Source of the DNA: JAKEGK01 sp036507695
GTDB taxonomy: Bacteria > Pseudomonadota > Gammaproteobacteria > SZUA-152
Assembly (NCBI GenBank): GCA_036507695.1
Contig: DATCIR010000092.1
Span: 1-26,280 of the forward strand
Direction: 5' to 3'
DNA length: 26,280 nucleotides
Shown: piece by piece, positions 14,324 to 22,737 of the stretch
Layout: every line of letters starts with the position of its first letter
Numbering within the stretch: the first letter of the stretch is position 1
Position numbers and translations under genes: made by a program
Notes under the pieces: generated by a model
Databases searched by the model: none
What the model was told of the DNA's origin: nothing
The model's input: only the letters and a program-made list of their open reading frames with translations

Positions 14324-15357
14324 AGGTGCCAATCCTCGGGTATTTCGCTGGGTTTTAACGGGGTCACGGCTATTTGCTCAAGCTCGCCATTTTTGTGATG
14401 GATCGCCACCTCAACCTGGCCGGCGTCACGGCCCTGGCTGTAACGCGCCACCAGCTGCGCCGCCAGCAGCAGATCATCATGACTGACTTCGCCGTCCACC
14501 AGGGCCAGCGGTCCGCCATGACTCAAGGTGCGCAAGTGCGTGAAGGATTTGCGGTAGCCTTCCAGAAAATTGGTTTCACCTTCCTCCCGGCTGATGATCA
14601 GCTTGAAATGCGGGCGCGGCCGCAGGTGGCGGCCGACTTTGAGCAGCATGATATCGTCAAGTTCGTAATCGCGGCTGCCACGGGTCCGCCACAAATCGGC
14701 GAGTTTATTGGAATAATAAGCATCCGTCAGGAAACAACAGCCGCCGGCGGGTTGCGCATATTCCTTAAATCCGAATTTTTCCGCCAAGGCCATTTGCGGT
14801 TTGCGGCTGCGGCCCGAAAAATCGTATAAGCCGTCACGATCAAGCCAGCCTTCCCGTTCCGGCCGGGTGGGCGGCAATTTTTTCGCGCACAAGGGCCGCA
14901 CCAGTAAATCACCGGCGCCGGATTCCTTTTGCACCACCGGCATCACATGCTTGAGTTGCGACATGGGGCGTTGTCCCATCACTTCACCGGTAATGATAAA
15001 ATCAAAACCGTGCTGCTGAATCCATTCGTAGGCCTTGCCGACCATGAAACTTTTGCAATCCAGGCAGGGATTCAGGTTGGCGCCGTAGCCGTGTTTGGGG
15101 TTGATGACCACGCTTTTGTAAGGTTCGATCACATCCACGATGTGCAATTTGATTCCCAGTTGTTCCGCCACCCACAACGCGTTATTGCGCTTGGGTTTGG
15201 CTTGTTTGCGAATGGCGTGGGTGTGCCCTTCCACGCAAAATCCGGTGAAAAAATTGATGCCCTCCACATGGACGCCTTGTTCCATCACCACCCTGGCGGC
15301 CAGCATGGAATCCAGGCCTCCTGAAATCAGGGCAATCGCTTTGCGTTGAGAAGTCAT
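14320..15357 (-). CDS. PP-loop ATPase with DUF814-type C-terminal domain, tRNA thiolation-like
   Basis: A 345-residue protein that starts with an ATP-pyrophosphatase PP-loop (SGGLDS, residues 12-17), as in MnmA and ThiI, which activate a base by adenylation before sulfur transfer. Possible catalytic or metal-binding cysteines are C98-L-D-C101 in NPCLDCKSFM, C157 and C207-C208 in PAGGCCFLTD. GEVMGQRPMSQ (124-134) is a conserved stretch of this group. The C-terminal part (about 225-335; DIMLLKVGRHLRPRPHFKLII) resembles DUF814/NFACT-R, an RNA-binding type domain. It is not MnmA itself: it lacks the usual MnmA length and C-terminal barrel. The downstream TusA-like gene overlaps it by four bases, which supports a sulfur-transfer role. 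The exact substrate is unknown. No strong ribosome site precedes the ATG. Confidence 0.85.
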   Translation of the reverse strand: MTSQRKAIALISGGLDSMLAARVVMEQGVHVEGINFFTGFCVEGHTHAIRKQAKPKRNNALWVAEQLGIKLHIVDVIEPYKSVVINPKHGYGANLNPCLDCKSFMVGKAYEWIQQHGFDFIITGEVMGQRPMSQLKHVMPVVQKESGAGDLLVRPLCAKKLPPTRPEREGWLDRDGLYDFSGRSRKPQMALAEKFGFKEYAQPAGGCCFLTDAYYSNKLADLWRTRGSRDYELDDIMLLKVGRHLRPRPHFKLIISREEGETNFLEGYRKSFTHLRTLSHGGPLALVDGEVSHDDLLLAAQLVARYSQGRDAGQVEVAIHHKNGELEQIAVTPLKPSEIPEDWHL

Positions 15358-15509
15358 AGTCAGAATATACCAATGGAAAAAATGGGTTAGCGGACCGCTG
15401 CGCGCTAGTTTAACGCATTCAGCAATTTTTTTCTGTTAACGCGTGTGGCGGTTAAGCGAAGAACACAATTCCCGCGGTGTTAATGGGTTATCCGGGGCGA
15501 CAGGGGTTA

Positions 15510-16022
15510 TTAATGGCGGGTTTGACCGCGGATCCGGTCACTGAGGTAGCTGCCATGAGTGCCTGCGGCCGTTGCCGGCTGATCACCGAGTTGCCGCATG
15601 GTGTATAACAAGTCGCGAATCGGCACAAAGGATTGTGATAAACGGTAATAAAGGCCGGCGATCTGGTTCTCCACTACCACGGACAGATGCTGGTAGGCGC
15701 CGCTTCCCAGTTCAACAAAATAATTTTCACTGACCCGTTTGCGCCGGGCGCGTTTGGGAAAAAATCCGGCATGAATCAGGCAGACGTCGCCCACGTCGCG
15801 CAGCTTATCCTGCTTGCGTTGACCGGAGGATAAAAGGCTTTCGATATAGTCCATAGCGAGGACCTTGGTGGCGATATCCGGTTTACTGAGAAAACGCATT
15901 AACAGAAAAACCAAATAACTTTGCAATTCTTCATCGAGGTAAATGTGCGCGGCATTTTCCGCTTCACAAACCAGCGAATGCCATTGAGCCGTTGAGGTCG
16001 GGTGAAGTACTAATGTCCGCAT
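15510..16022 (-). CDS. Conserved-looking protein of unknown function
   Basis: A 170-residue soluble protein that I cannot assign to a named family. It begins MRTLVLHPTSTAQWHSLVCE, has a helical middle (LDEELQSYLVFLLMRFLSKP) and a basic patch (FFPKRARRKRVSENYFVELG), and ends with a loosely structured SDRIRGQTRH tail. There is no signal peptide and no membrane segment. Codon use is like that of its neighbours, and no long frame competes on the opposite strand. It precedes the thiolation operon in the same direction, with a 152-base gap that shows no feature. The ribosome site is weak (AGGG 12 bases upstream). Confidence 0.75.
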   Translation of the reverse strand: MRTLVLHPTSTAQWHSLVCEAENAAHIYLDEELQSYLVFLLMRFLSKPDIATKVLAMDYIESLLSSGQRKQDKLRDVGDVCLIHAGFFPKRARRKRVSENYFVELGSGAYQHLSVVVENQIAGLYYRLSQSFVPIRDLLYTMRQLGDQPATAAGTHGSYLSDRIRGQTRH

Positions 16023-16201
16023 ACTTAGTTAAGTCCCTGGTGTTGCTCGTTATTCAGAGTATCGGCAGGGCGGCATCGTTCCTTAACGCAGGCGCTTAAA
16101 CGGATTAAATTTATTAATAGACGAATTTTCAAACGGCGCGCAATTTGCCGCACTGCGTTGATATCACGTAGGAAAACATAAACAACCCTGGCCGGCGCGG
16201 G

Positions 16202-16807
16202 CTAGCGGATGGTATTTTCGGTGCCTTTGATCAGGTTGCGGATATTGCTGCGGTGGCGGTAAATCAGCATGGCGCTCATGGCAATAGCGATGATTAACAG
16301 GGGCAGATTGGCTTCGAAGAACCAGAAATAAACGGGCGCCAGGCCGGCTGCGGTCAGCGCGGATAAGGAGGAGATCTTGAAGAGTTTGGCCATGATGAGC
16401 CAGGTTGCCAGCACCGCCAGGCCCACCGGCCAGGATATCGCTAAAATGACCCCAAACGCGGTGGCGACGCCCTTGCCGCCCCGAAAGGAAAAAAATACCG
16501 GATAGAGATGTCCCAGAAATGCCGCAAAACCAATGATACCCAGGTTGGCGGGTGACTGCTGGAACGCGTAACCGATCAGTACCGGCAGGAAACCCTTAAG
16601 CGCGTCGCCGGCGAGCGTAATGGCGGCCGCTGTTTTGCCGCCGATGCGCAACACATTCGTCGCGCCGGGATTTTGCGAACCGGTGGTGCGCGGGTCCGGC
16701 AAGCCCATCAGTTTGCAAACGATGATCGCGGTGGATAACGAGCCCAGCAAGTAGGCGCTGGCTACCAGGATAAAAAACGTGGCATTGAGTTCAAACATCG
16801 TCGTCAT
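16202..16807 (-). CDS. plsY: Glycerol-3-phosphate acyltransferase PlsY
   Basis: Inner-membrane enzyme (201 residues) that transfers the acyl group from acyl-phosphate to glycerol-3-phosphate, the first step of phospholipid synthesis with PlsX. Conserved PlsY motifs are present: the N-terminal helix with AYLLGSLSTAIIVCKLMGLPDPR, GSQNPGATNVLRIGG, the glycine-rich FRGGKGVATAFG, and YRHRSNIRNLIKGTE near the end. Five to seven hydrophobic helices can be drawn. A TTG at 16825 opens the frame earlier, and an ATG three codons later is also possible; none has a visible Shine-Dalgarno sequence. It is divergent from folB, an arrangement common in gammaproteobacteria. Confidence 0.96.
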   Translation of the reverse strand: MTTMFELNATFFILVASAYLLGSLSTAIIVCKLMGLPDPRTTGSQNPGATNVLRIGGKTAAAITLAGDALKGFLPVLIGYAFQQSPANLGIIGFAAFLGHLYPVFFSFRGGKGVATAFGVILAISWPVGLAVLATWLIMAKLFKISSLSALTAAGLAPVYFWFFEANLPLLIIAIAMSAMLIYRHRSNIRNLIKGTENTIR

Positions 16808-16837
16808 GGCGGTAGGCGGGTCCAAATCCGCTGTTTA

Positions 16838-16867
16838 TTGTTTAAGTTGCGCTGAATTGGTTATAGT
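16838..16867 (+). promoter_or_regulatory. Candidate sigma70 promoter of folB-folK
   Basis: TTGTTT and TATAGT are separated by 18 bases in the plsY-folB divergent region. Initiation would be near 16874, about 80 bases before folB. A consensus-by-eye call. Confidence 0.35.
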
Positions 16868-16955
16868 GTACCCGGTTTTTAGCCTGTATCCTGCCATTAT
16901 CAACGGCCCGATATCAAGAAGTCATTGTTTACAATACCAAAGTACGGACAAGTGA

Positions 16956-17312
16956 ATGGACATTATTTATCTGAACGACCTGGAAATCGAGACCGTTATC
17001 GGAATTTTTGCGTGGGAACGCCGCGTCAAACAAAAAGTCCGCTTAAGCCTGGAAATGGCCGTGGATATTCGTAAAGCCGCCGCGAGCGACAGTATTGATG
17101 ACACCTTAAATTACAAATCCGTGGCAAAACGCCTGATTGATTTTGTGGGCAACACTGAATTTCAATTGGTGGAGACCCTGGCCGAAAAGGTTGCCGGGAT
17201 TATCCTTAATGAGTTCAACATCCCCTGGGTACGCGTCAGGCTGAATAAGCCGGGCGCGGTGCGTTACGCGGGCGATGTTGGCGTCATTATCGAGCGTGGT
17301 AACAAATTCTAA
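16956..17312 (+). CDS. folB: Dihydroneopterin aldolase
   Basis: A 118-residue enzyme of folate synthesis that converts 7,8-dihydroneopterin to 6-hydroxymethyl-7,8-dihydropterin and glycolaldehyde. The family pattern is complete: DIIYLNDLEIETVIGIFAWE at the N-terminus with Glu21, Tyr53 in LNYKSVAKRL, Glu73 in LVETLAEKVA, and catalytic Lys98 in LNKPGAV. Length equals that of typical FolB. A weak GGA-containing ribosome site precedes the ATG. folK follows after 23 bases in the same direction and catalyses the next step, so the pair forms an operon. Confidence 0.97.
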   Translation: MDIIYLNDLEIETVIGIFAWERRVKQKVRLSLEMAVDIRKAAASDSIDDTLNYKSVAKRLIDFVGNTEFQLVETLAEKVAGIILNEFNIPWVRVRLNKPGAVRYAGDVGVIIERGNKF

Positions 17313-17335
17313 ATAAAATAAACAGGGCTCCGATA

Positions 17336-17833
17336 ATGCCGCAGGTTTATGTCAGTGTGGGAAGCAATATTAATCGTGAAGCCATGGTGCGTTCCTGTAT
17401 TGCGGCGCTGGACCAGGCCTTTGCGGGACTGGTGAAATCGCCGGTGTACGAAAGCATTGCCGTCGGCTTTGAGGGGGACAACTTTTACAACCTGGTGGTG
17501 GGATTCAACGCCGAAGAACCGCACGAGGTGGTGCGGATACTGCGCGATATTGAGTTAACCCATGGCCGGCATCGCGGCGAAAAGAAATTCGCCCCGCGCA
17601 CACTGGACCTGGATTTATTATTGTTCGGCGAGTCCGATTTGCACAGCCAGGGATTGGACGTACCGCGCGGTGAAATCACCCGTTACGCCTTTGTATTGGG
17701 GCCGCTCGCCGAACTGGCGCCGCAGGCAATACACCCGTTGCTGGGCAAGTCATACCAGGATTTGTGGTCCGGGTTTTGTGTCGATAATCCAGAGCAAGCC
17801 GACTCTATCTGGCCGGTGACTTTTATCGGGTGA
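17336..17833 (+). CDS. folK: 2-amino-4-hydroxy-6-hydroxymethyldihydropteridine pyrophosphokinase
   Basis: HPPK, 165 residues, transfers pyrophosphate from ATP to 6-hydroxymethyl-7,8-dihydropterin in the folate pathway. It begins VYVSVGSNINRE. FYNLVVGF and the signature RTLDLDLLLFG are present, with Asp91 and Asp93 as magnesium ligands and Arg88 in the catalytic loop. Length matches the E. coli enzyme. AGGG lies eight bases before the ATG. Downstream, the 231-base gap to the next gene holds a small GAATGA-tgt-TCATTC hairpin (17957-17971) followed loosely by T residues, at best a weak terminator. Confidence 0.97.
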   Translation: MPQVYVSVGSNINREAMVRSCIAALDQAFAGLVKSPVYESIAVGFEGDNFYNLVVGFNAEEPHEVVRILRDIELTHGRHRGEKKFAPRTLDLDLLLFGESDLHSQGLDVPRGEITRYAFVLGPLAELAPQAIHPLLGKSYQDLWSGFCVDNPEQADSIWPVTFIG

Positions 17834-18029
17834 CGCAATAAATAGTTTAAATACAATTCGTTAACTTCGTATTGGGCTAGGTTCGGTGGCGTTTACCGGT
17901 AAATAAATCCGGAATCTATCCGCTATATTTTTTTATCACAATTGCATTTTTCCTGTGAATGATGTTCATTCCTGGATTTTTTCAGGGGTATATGCTTCTA
18001 TACTTTTCAATATAAATACTATTCCTACG

Positions 18030-18057
18030 TTTATTACTGTTCCGCGTCTGGTATAAA
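18030..18057 (+). promoter_or_regulatory. Candidate promoter placed for a leaderless transcript
   Basis: TTTATT (18030-18035), a 16-base spacer ending in TGG, then TATAAA (18052-18057); the TG makes an extended -10. Initiation six to eight bases after the -10 falls on or next to the ATG at 18065. No Shine-Dalgarno sequence is present before that ATG. Confidence 0.45.
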
Positions 18058-18064
18058 ATAGTTT

Positions 18065-19276
18065 ATGTACAACGGCAACGACACCGTCAGTTTTTATGTG
18101 AGGGAGCAAGCTTCGGCTGACGGCCATCCTAGAAAACCCAAGTTATTAATCGTGGATGACTCCGCGACCATCCGCGCGACTTTGTCCCGCGCGGTGGGTG
18201 ATGAATTTGATACCCATGTGGCCACCAACGGAGAAGAAGCGTTGCAGTTGCTGGAGCATGACCAGGAAATCGATCTGGTGGTTACCGATCTGGCCATGCC
18301 CAAGCTGGATGGCTACGGGTTGATACAGCAGATGCGCGCCCATGAGTCTTCACGTTTGGTCAATATGCCGGTGATCGTGGTGACCGGCGCCAACGATACC
18401 GAAGCCAGGGAGAAGGCTTTCATCGCCGGCGCCAATGATTTTATCGGCAAGACCAGCGATCATGTGGAATTTCTTGCGCGGGTGCGCGCGCACGTCAAGC
18501 TGTCGCAGACCATTCAGGAGCTGGAACAAAGCCGGCGCTATCTGAAAGAGCAGGCGAACACCGATCCGCTGACCAGACTCGCTAACCGGCGCAGCTTTTT
18601 TAGCTCGGCGTCGGCCAGCCTGGCGCAGATGCTGCGTCAAAATGAAGACTTCAGCATCATCATTCTGGATATCGATCACTTTAAACGCATCAACGATACT
18701 TACGGCCACCAGGCGGGCGATATGGTGTTGCAGCAGCTGGCCACGGTGTTAGCGACGGCGATTCGTGAAGGCGATACCCTGGCGCGTATCGGCGGCGAGG
18801 AATTCGTGGTGGCATCGCCGTATACCAACCGCTTGGCGGCTATCGTGCTTTCCGAGCGTTTGCGCAAGGCGGTGGAAAACGCCGAGTTTGTTTTTGAAGG
18901 CAACCGGATACCGGTGACGATCAGCCTGGGCATCGCCTCGATGAATAAAGGCGATGACGACGTGGACAAACTGCTTGGCATCGCCGATTCGCGCCTGTAC
19001 CTGGCCAAGCAAAAAGGCCGCAACCGTATATGCGCCTCGGATAAGACGAGCAGGGCCGACCGCCTGGTGGATAGCGATATGGTCTGCCCCAAGCTCGATG
19101 AAGCCCTTACCATGATCACGCACGGCAATATGTTCCGCTTACAACCCCATCTGTCCGAACTTGGCGAGCAGCTAATGCCGATTCTGGAGCTGATCAGCCA
19201 ACAACACACCGACCCGCCGCTGGATCTCGAAGCGATTAAAAAAGTAATCGCATCGCTGGCAAAGCCGGAGCTCTAG
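18065..19276 (+). CDS. Response regulator with diguanylate cyclase (GGDEF) output domain
   Basis: A 403-residue two-component output protein of the PleD/WspR kind that makes cyclic di-GMP. The receiver domain (about 25-145) has D31-D32, phospho-acceptor D75 (VVTDLAMPKLDG), T107 and K129. A coiled linker (LSQTIQELEQSRRYLKEQA) leads to the GGDEF domain (about 166-325) with TDPLTRLANRRSF, the metal-binding LDIDHFKRIND, the active-site variant GGEEF (243-247) and an intact inhibitory I-site R234-E-G-D237. About 75 extra residues follow (LDEALTMITHGNMFRLQPHL), helical and of unknown role. No partner histidine kinase is adjacent. c-di-GMP commonly governs type IV pili, but a link to the distant pilus operon is speculative. 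Confidence 0.95.
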   Translation: MYNGNDTVSFYVREQASADGHPRKPKLLIVDDSATIRATLSRAVGDEFDTHVATNGEEALQLLEHDQEIDLVVTDLAMPKLDGYGLIQQMRAHESSRLVNMPVIVVTGANDTEAREKAFIAGANDFIGKTSDHVEFLARVRAHVKLSQTIQELEQSRRYLKEQANTDPLTRLANRRSFFSSASASLAQMLRQNEDFSIIILDIDHFKRINDTYGHQAGDMVLQQLATVLATAIREGDTLARIGGEEFVVASPYTNRLAAIVLSERLRKAVENAEFVFEGNRIPVTISLGIASMNKGDDDVDKLLGIADSRLYLAKQKGRNRICASDKTSRADRLVDSDMVCPKLDEALTMITHGNMFRLQPHLSELGEQLMPILELISQQHTDPPLDLEAIKKVIASLAKPEL

Positions 19277-19285
19277 CGGCGCGTA

Positions 19286-19876
19286 TTACGCTTTCCGCCA
19301 GGCCAAGAGCCGGTTATTGACCGGCATTTCGTAATCATGAATTAACTGCAGATGATGCTGGCCGGCGATTTCGTCGAGCGCTTCAAAATTGCGGATGCCG
19401 CTTTTTGGATCCCTGGCCTTCAACCATTCATCAAAATGCGCATTGCTGTCGCTGGTGTACTTGCCGCCGTAGTTAAATGGGCCATAAAGGCAGAATTTTC
19501 CACCCTTCCTGATAACCGCCCCGACACCGCGGAACATTTCGACGACTTCCGGCCAGGACATGATATGCGCGGTATTGGCGCTGAACACGGCATCATATTG
19601 GCGGGCCGGCCAATGGTGTTTTGCCACGTCCAGTTCCAGGGGCGGCAGCACGTTATCCAGGCCCGCTTCGGCGGTCCAGGCGATGATACTGGCGTGCTGT
19701 TCCAAGACATCGCTGGGCTGCCAGTGGAGATGCGGTAGCTCTTTGGCAAAAAACACCGCGTGTTGCCCGGTGCCGCTGCCGATTTCCAGAACGGTATGGG
19801 CATCGGCGAATTCCTGGCGCAGCACCTCAAGAATGGGGAATTTGTTTTCTTCAGAGGATGAGGAAAAGGATTTCAT
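19286..19876 (-). CDS. DUF938 family SAM-dependent methyltransferase
   Basis: A 196-residue class I methyltransferase-like protein of the DUF938 family. Motif I is VLEIGSGTGQHAVFFA (29-44), and the family-specific C-terminal stretches LYGPFNYGGKYTSDSN and FDEWLKARDPKSGIRNFE are clear. Substrate unknown. GAGGAGG seven bases before the ATG is a strong ribosome site. It follows the SDR gene by 12 bases in the same direction, so both are probably co-transcribed. Its 3' end is convergent with the diguanylate cyclase gene, only nine bases away. Confidence 0.92.
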   Translation of the reverse strand: MKSFSSSSEENKFPILEVLRQEFADAHTVLEIGSGTGQHAVFFAKELPHLHWQPSDVLEQHASIIAWTAEAGLDNVLPPLELDVAKHHWPARQYDAVFSANTAHIMSWPEVVEMFRGVGAVIRKGGKFCLYGPFNYGGKYTSDSNAHFDEWLKARDPKSGIRNFEALDEIAGQHHLQLIHDYEMPVNNRLLAWRKA

Positions 19877-19888
19877 TTTTCTGCCTCC

Positions 19889-20668
19889 TCAACTGTTGAG
19901 CGAACGGCCGCCATCAACATTGATGATATGGCCCGTGGTGTAAACGGCGTCACGGATCAGGAATACGACGGCTTCGGCGATATTACTGGGGTCGCCGCGC
20001 CGTTTCAAAAAAGTCCGGGAAATAATCCGTTGCTTGGTGACTTCATCCAGCTCTATTTCCGGCCACAGTATCGCGCCGGGCGCAATGCCGTTAACCCGTA
20101 CTTCCGGCCCTAATTCGCAGGCCAGTGATTTGGTCAGCATGGCCAGCCCGGCTTTCGCCATGCTGTAGACCGGGTAACGTTTTAACGGGCGGTCGGCGTG
20201 AATGTCCACGATATTGATAATGCACCCGTGTTGTAACTGTAAATGGGGAGCCGCCGCTTGTGATAGAAAGAAGGGCGCTTTCAGGTTGGTGCCGATCAGG
20301 TCATCCCATTGGTCATCGTCCACGGTGCCGATGGGGGTAGGGTAGAAGCTGGAGGCATTGTTCACCAATACATCCAGCTTGCCCCAGGCCGCGACAGCGT
20401 CCTTGATGATGGCCGGCAGTTTGGAATAGTCGAGTAAATTGGCCTGTACCAGCACCACGGAGTTTTCCCGTACCGCGTTCAATTCATTTTGCAGTTCCAG
20501 GGCGCGGGTGCGCGAGCTGTGATAATGCAGCACCAGGTTGGCGCCCAGCGCGTGCAAGGAGCGGGCGGTTTGCGCGCCCAGGCGATGCGCCGCGCCCGTG
20601 ATCAAGATGACTTTCCCGGTCAGGCCGGAATTCGATGTGTCAGCAGGCGACTCTGTGTTATTCTCCAC
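19889..20668 (-). CDS. Pteridine reductase-like short-chain dehydrogenase (FolM type)
   Basis: A 259-residue NADPH-dependent SDR. The nucleotide motif TGAAHRLGA (24-32), with Arg in place of the usual Gly, and the catalytic arrangement VDIHADRPLKRYPVYSMAKAG, with D155, Y168 and K172 (Asp replacing the usual SDR Ser), are typical of pteridine reductases such as PTR1 and FolM. NNAS (103-106) is conserved. Such enzymes reduce dihydropterins or dihydrofolate; folB and folK are 2-3 kb away, which is consistent but not proof. The start is a GTG with AGGGG about seven bases upstream. A disordered 15-residue N-terminus precedes the fold. A generic SDR with another substrate remains possible. Confidence 0.88.
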   Translation of the reverse strand: MENNTESPADTSNSGLTGKVILITGAAHRLGAQTARSLHALGANLVLHYHSSRTRALELQNELNAVRENSVVLVQANLLDYSKLPAIIKDAVAAWGKLDVLVNNASSFYPTPIGTVDDDQWDDLIGTNLKAPFFLSQAAAPHLQLQHGCIINIVDIHADRPLKRYPVYSMAKAGLAMLTKSLACELGPEVRVNGIAPGAILWPEIELDEVTKQRIISRTFLKRRGDPSNIAEAVVFLIRDAVYTTGHIINVDGGRSLNS

Positions 20669-20801
20669 GCCTTTACCCCTTTTGGTTTTTGTACCATCAC
20701 TGTAGCGTAAAATAACGCTTAGCGAAATCCGGCAATTCAGTGCCGGTGCGCAAAGGGCTGCCGGGGCCGCTGTAACCGGTATGAGTAATTGCTAAAAGAC
20801 C

Positions 20802-22016
20802 ATGAAATCACTGGAAAAACAGTTGCTTCAGTTTCCCGTGCCGGACGAGGCCGCGCGGCAACACAGCCAGCGCTTGATCCGCGTGTTGATCGACGAGATT
20901 GAGCGATGCGGCGGCCGGATCAGTTTTGAACGCTACATGTCGCTGGCGCTGACAGCCCCCGGCCTGGGTTATTATGTGTCGGGTAATCAGAAGCTGGGCG
21001 CGCGGGGCGATTTTGTCACTGCGCCGGAAATTTCCCCGTTATTCTCCCGCTGCCTGGCGCGTCAATGTGCCCCGATACTGGCTACTTTGGCTGAACAAGG
21101 GGACGCCGGGGTGCTGGAATTCGGCGCGGGTTCGGGTGTCATGGCGGCGGATATTTTGCTGGAACTGGAGCGCCTCGGGATATTGCCGGCGCGTTACTGC
21201 ATTCTCGAAGTCAGTGGCGAACTCCAACAGCGCCAGCAACAAACCTTGCAGCGCGCCGTCCCTCATCTTATGGATCGCCTGCAATGGCTGGAATCCTTGC
21301 CACCCGCCGGATTTCGCGGCGTGGTTCTCGCCAACGAAGTGCTGGACGCCTTGCCGGTGCATGTGTTTTTCAAGGAAGACGGCAGGCTGGGTGAATATTA
21401 TGTTGCCTGGAATGGCGAACAATTTGTTTGGGAAAAAAAGGGGTTCAGCAATGAACTGCTGGCGGCCCGTGTCACCGCCCTAAGCCGCTCATTGCCGGAT
21501 AATTACCGATCCGAAATCAACCTGGCCATGGACGCCTGGATCGCGTCGGTCGCGGAATTTACCCGTCAAGCGGTGGTGTTGATCATTGACTATGGTTTTC
21601 CGCGCCATGAGTATTATCATCCACAACGTGACCAGGGCACCTTGATGTGTCATTACCGGCACCGCGCCCATGATGATCCGTTTGTATATCCGGGATTGCA
21701 GGATATCACGGCGCACGTGGATTTCACCGCCCTGGCCGAGGCGGCGGATGCCGCGGGATTGCAGGTTGCAGGTTATAATACCCAGGCCATGTTTTTACTG
21801 GCGAACGGGCTGGACACCATGCTGCAGGCAGGTGATGTTAATGATCCGGAATTTTTAAACCGGTGCCGGCAAGTTAAAACCTTGACCCTGCCGGGTGAAA
21901 TGGGTGAGTTATTCAAGGTGATGGCCCTGACCAAAGGCTACCACCAGCCCTTACAAGGCTTTCAATTGCAGGATTTACGGGCCAGGTTGTCACCAAATAG
22001 TATATTAGATAAGTAG
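20802..22016 (+). CDS. MidA/NDUFAF7-family SAM-dependent methyltransferase (DUF185)
   Basis: A 404-residue member of the NDUFAF7/MidA family. The conserved N-terminal region (ISFERYMSLALTAPGLGYYVS, GARGDFVTAPEISPLFSRCLA), motif I VLEFGAGSG (104-112), ANEVLDALPVHVF and the later IDYGFPRHEYYHPQRDQGT and DITAHVDFT are hallmarks. The eukaryotic homologue methylates an arginine of a complex I subunit; the bacterial substrate is not established. The gene starts a three-gene run (gaps of 11 and 14 bases) with a second methyltransferase and uppP. The ribosome site is weak. It diverges from the pteridine reductase-like gene. Confidence 0.95.
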   Translation: MKSLEKQLLQFPVPDEAARQHSQRLIRVLIDEIERCGGRISFERYMSLALTAPGLGYYVSGNQKLGARGDFVTAPEISPLFSRCLARQCAPILATLAEQGDAGVLEFGAGSGVMAADILLELERLGILPARYCILEVSGELQQRQQQTLQRAVPHLMDRLQWLESLPPAGFRGVVLANEVLDALPVHVFFKEDGRLGEYYVAWNGEQFVWEKKGFSNELLAARVTALSRSLPDNYRSEINLAMDAWIASVAEFTRQAVVLIIDYGFPRHEYYHPQRDQGTLMCHYRHRAHDDPFVYPGLQDITAHVDFTALAEAADAAGLQVAGYNTQAMFLLANGLDTMLQAGDVNDPEFLNRCRQVKTLTLPGEMGELFKVMALTKGYHQPLQGFQLQDLRARLSPNSILDK

Positions 22017-22027
22017 CAGGTAATTGT

Positions 22028-22723
22028 ATGTCAGAAAAGATCAAACAAACCCAGTCCATGTTGGCCAAACATCATGGTGATGGCGGGGAGTTTGCCCAAT
22101 TGATGGAAGCGTCCTATGCCAGCCGGTTCAATGAACAGTTCTGGCGGATGTGGGAGCGGGATATCATGCCGTTGCTGCCGCCACAGCCGGTGGTGGTTGA
22201 CCTGGGTACCGGACCGGCGACCTTTATCAAGCATCTCGTTGTGAAATATCCGGCCATTAAGGCGTATGGCGTGGAGTGCGCGCCTTATATGCTGCAGGCG
22301 GTGGGTCAATTGCCGGCCAATGCGGAAGTCATCGAGGCGGACCTGCAGGATCCGCAGCTGCCGTTTACCGATAACAGTGTGGACGCCGCCATCGCGTCGG
22401 TGGTGGTGCATGAAATGCATCAACCGATACGCATGTTCCGGGAGATGCGGCGCGTGTTAAAACCGGGGGCACGGTTTTATATTTATGACTGGGTCAGGGC
22501 GCCGCTGCAAAATTATCTGCGGTTTATGGATAACAATCCCTTCGATGAAAGCCTATCGCTGGAGTCACTGGAAGATATGTTCGTGCATTTCATCGAGCAC
22601 AATCGTTTCAGTCTTGATGATCTGGTGTTTATGATAAAGAATACCGGGTTTCAGGTAATCAATAGCGCGTTACAGAACCAAGGGCAGCATGCGTCCTTGC
22701 TGGTAGAAAAACCTCACCAATAG
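22028..22723 (+). CDS. Class I SAM-dependent methyltransferase (Methyltransf_11 type)
   Basis: A 231-residue cytosolic methyltransferase-like protein. An N-terminal helical region (LMEASYASRFNEQFWRMWER) precedes motif I VVDLGTGPAT (56-65), then YGVECAPYMLQAV, the acidic motif LPFTDNSVDAAIASVVVHEM and the post-motif MRRVLKPGARFYIYDW. The substrate cannot be inferred; related proteins act on quinones, sterol-like molecules or small metabolites. AGGT lies six bases before the ATG. It is the middle gene of the MidA-methyltransferase-uppP run. Confidence 0.88.
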   Translation: MSEKIKQTQSMLAKHHGDGGEFAQLMEASYASRFNEQFWRMWERDIMPLLPPQPVVVDLGTGPATFIKHLVVKYPAIKAYGVECAPYMLQAVGQLPANAEVIEADLQDPQLPFTDNSVDAAIASVVVHEMHQPIRMFREMRRVLKPGARFYIYDWVRAPLQNYLRFMDNNPFDESLSLESLEDMFVHFIEHNRFSLDDLVFMIKNTGFQVINSALQNQGQHASLLVEKPHQ

Positions 22724-22737
22724 GTTAAGCTAACTTT

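Noticed and set aside
17957..17990. Hairpin after folK as an intrinsic terminator
   Set aside because: A six-pair AT-rich stem, with the T run starting five bases later, is too weak to call.
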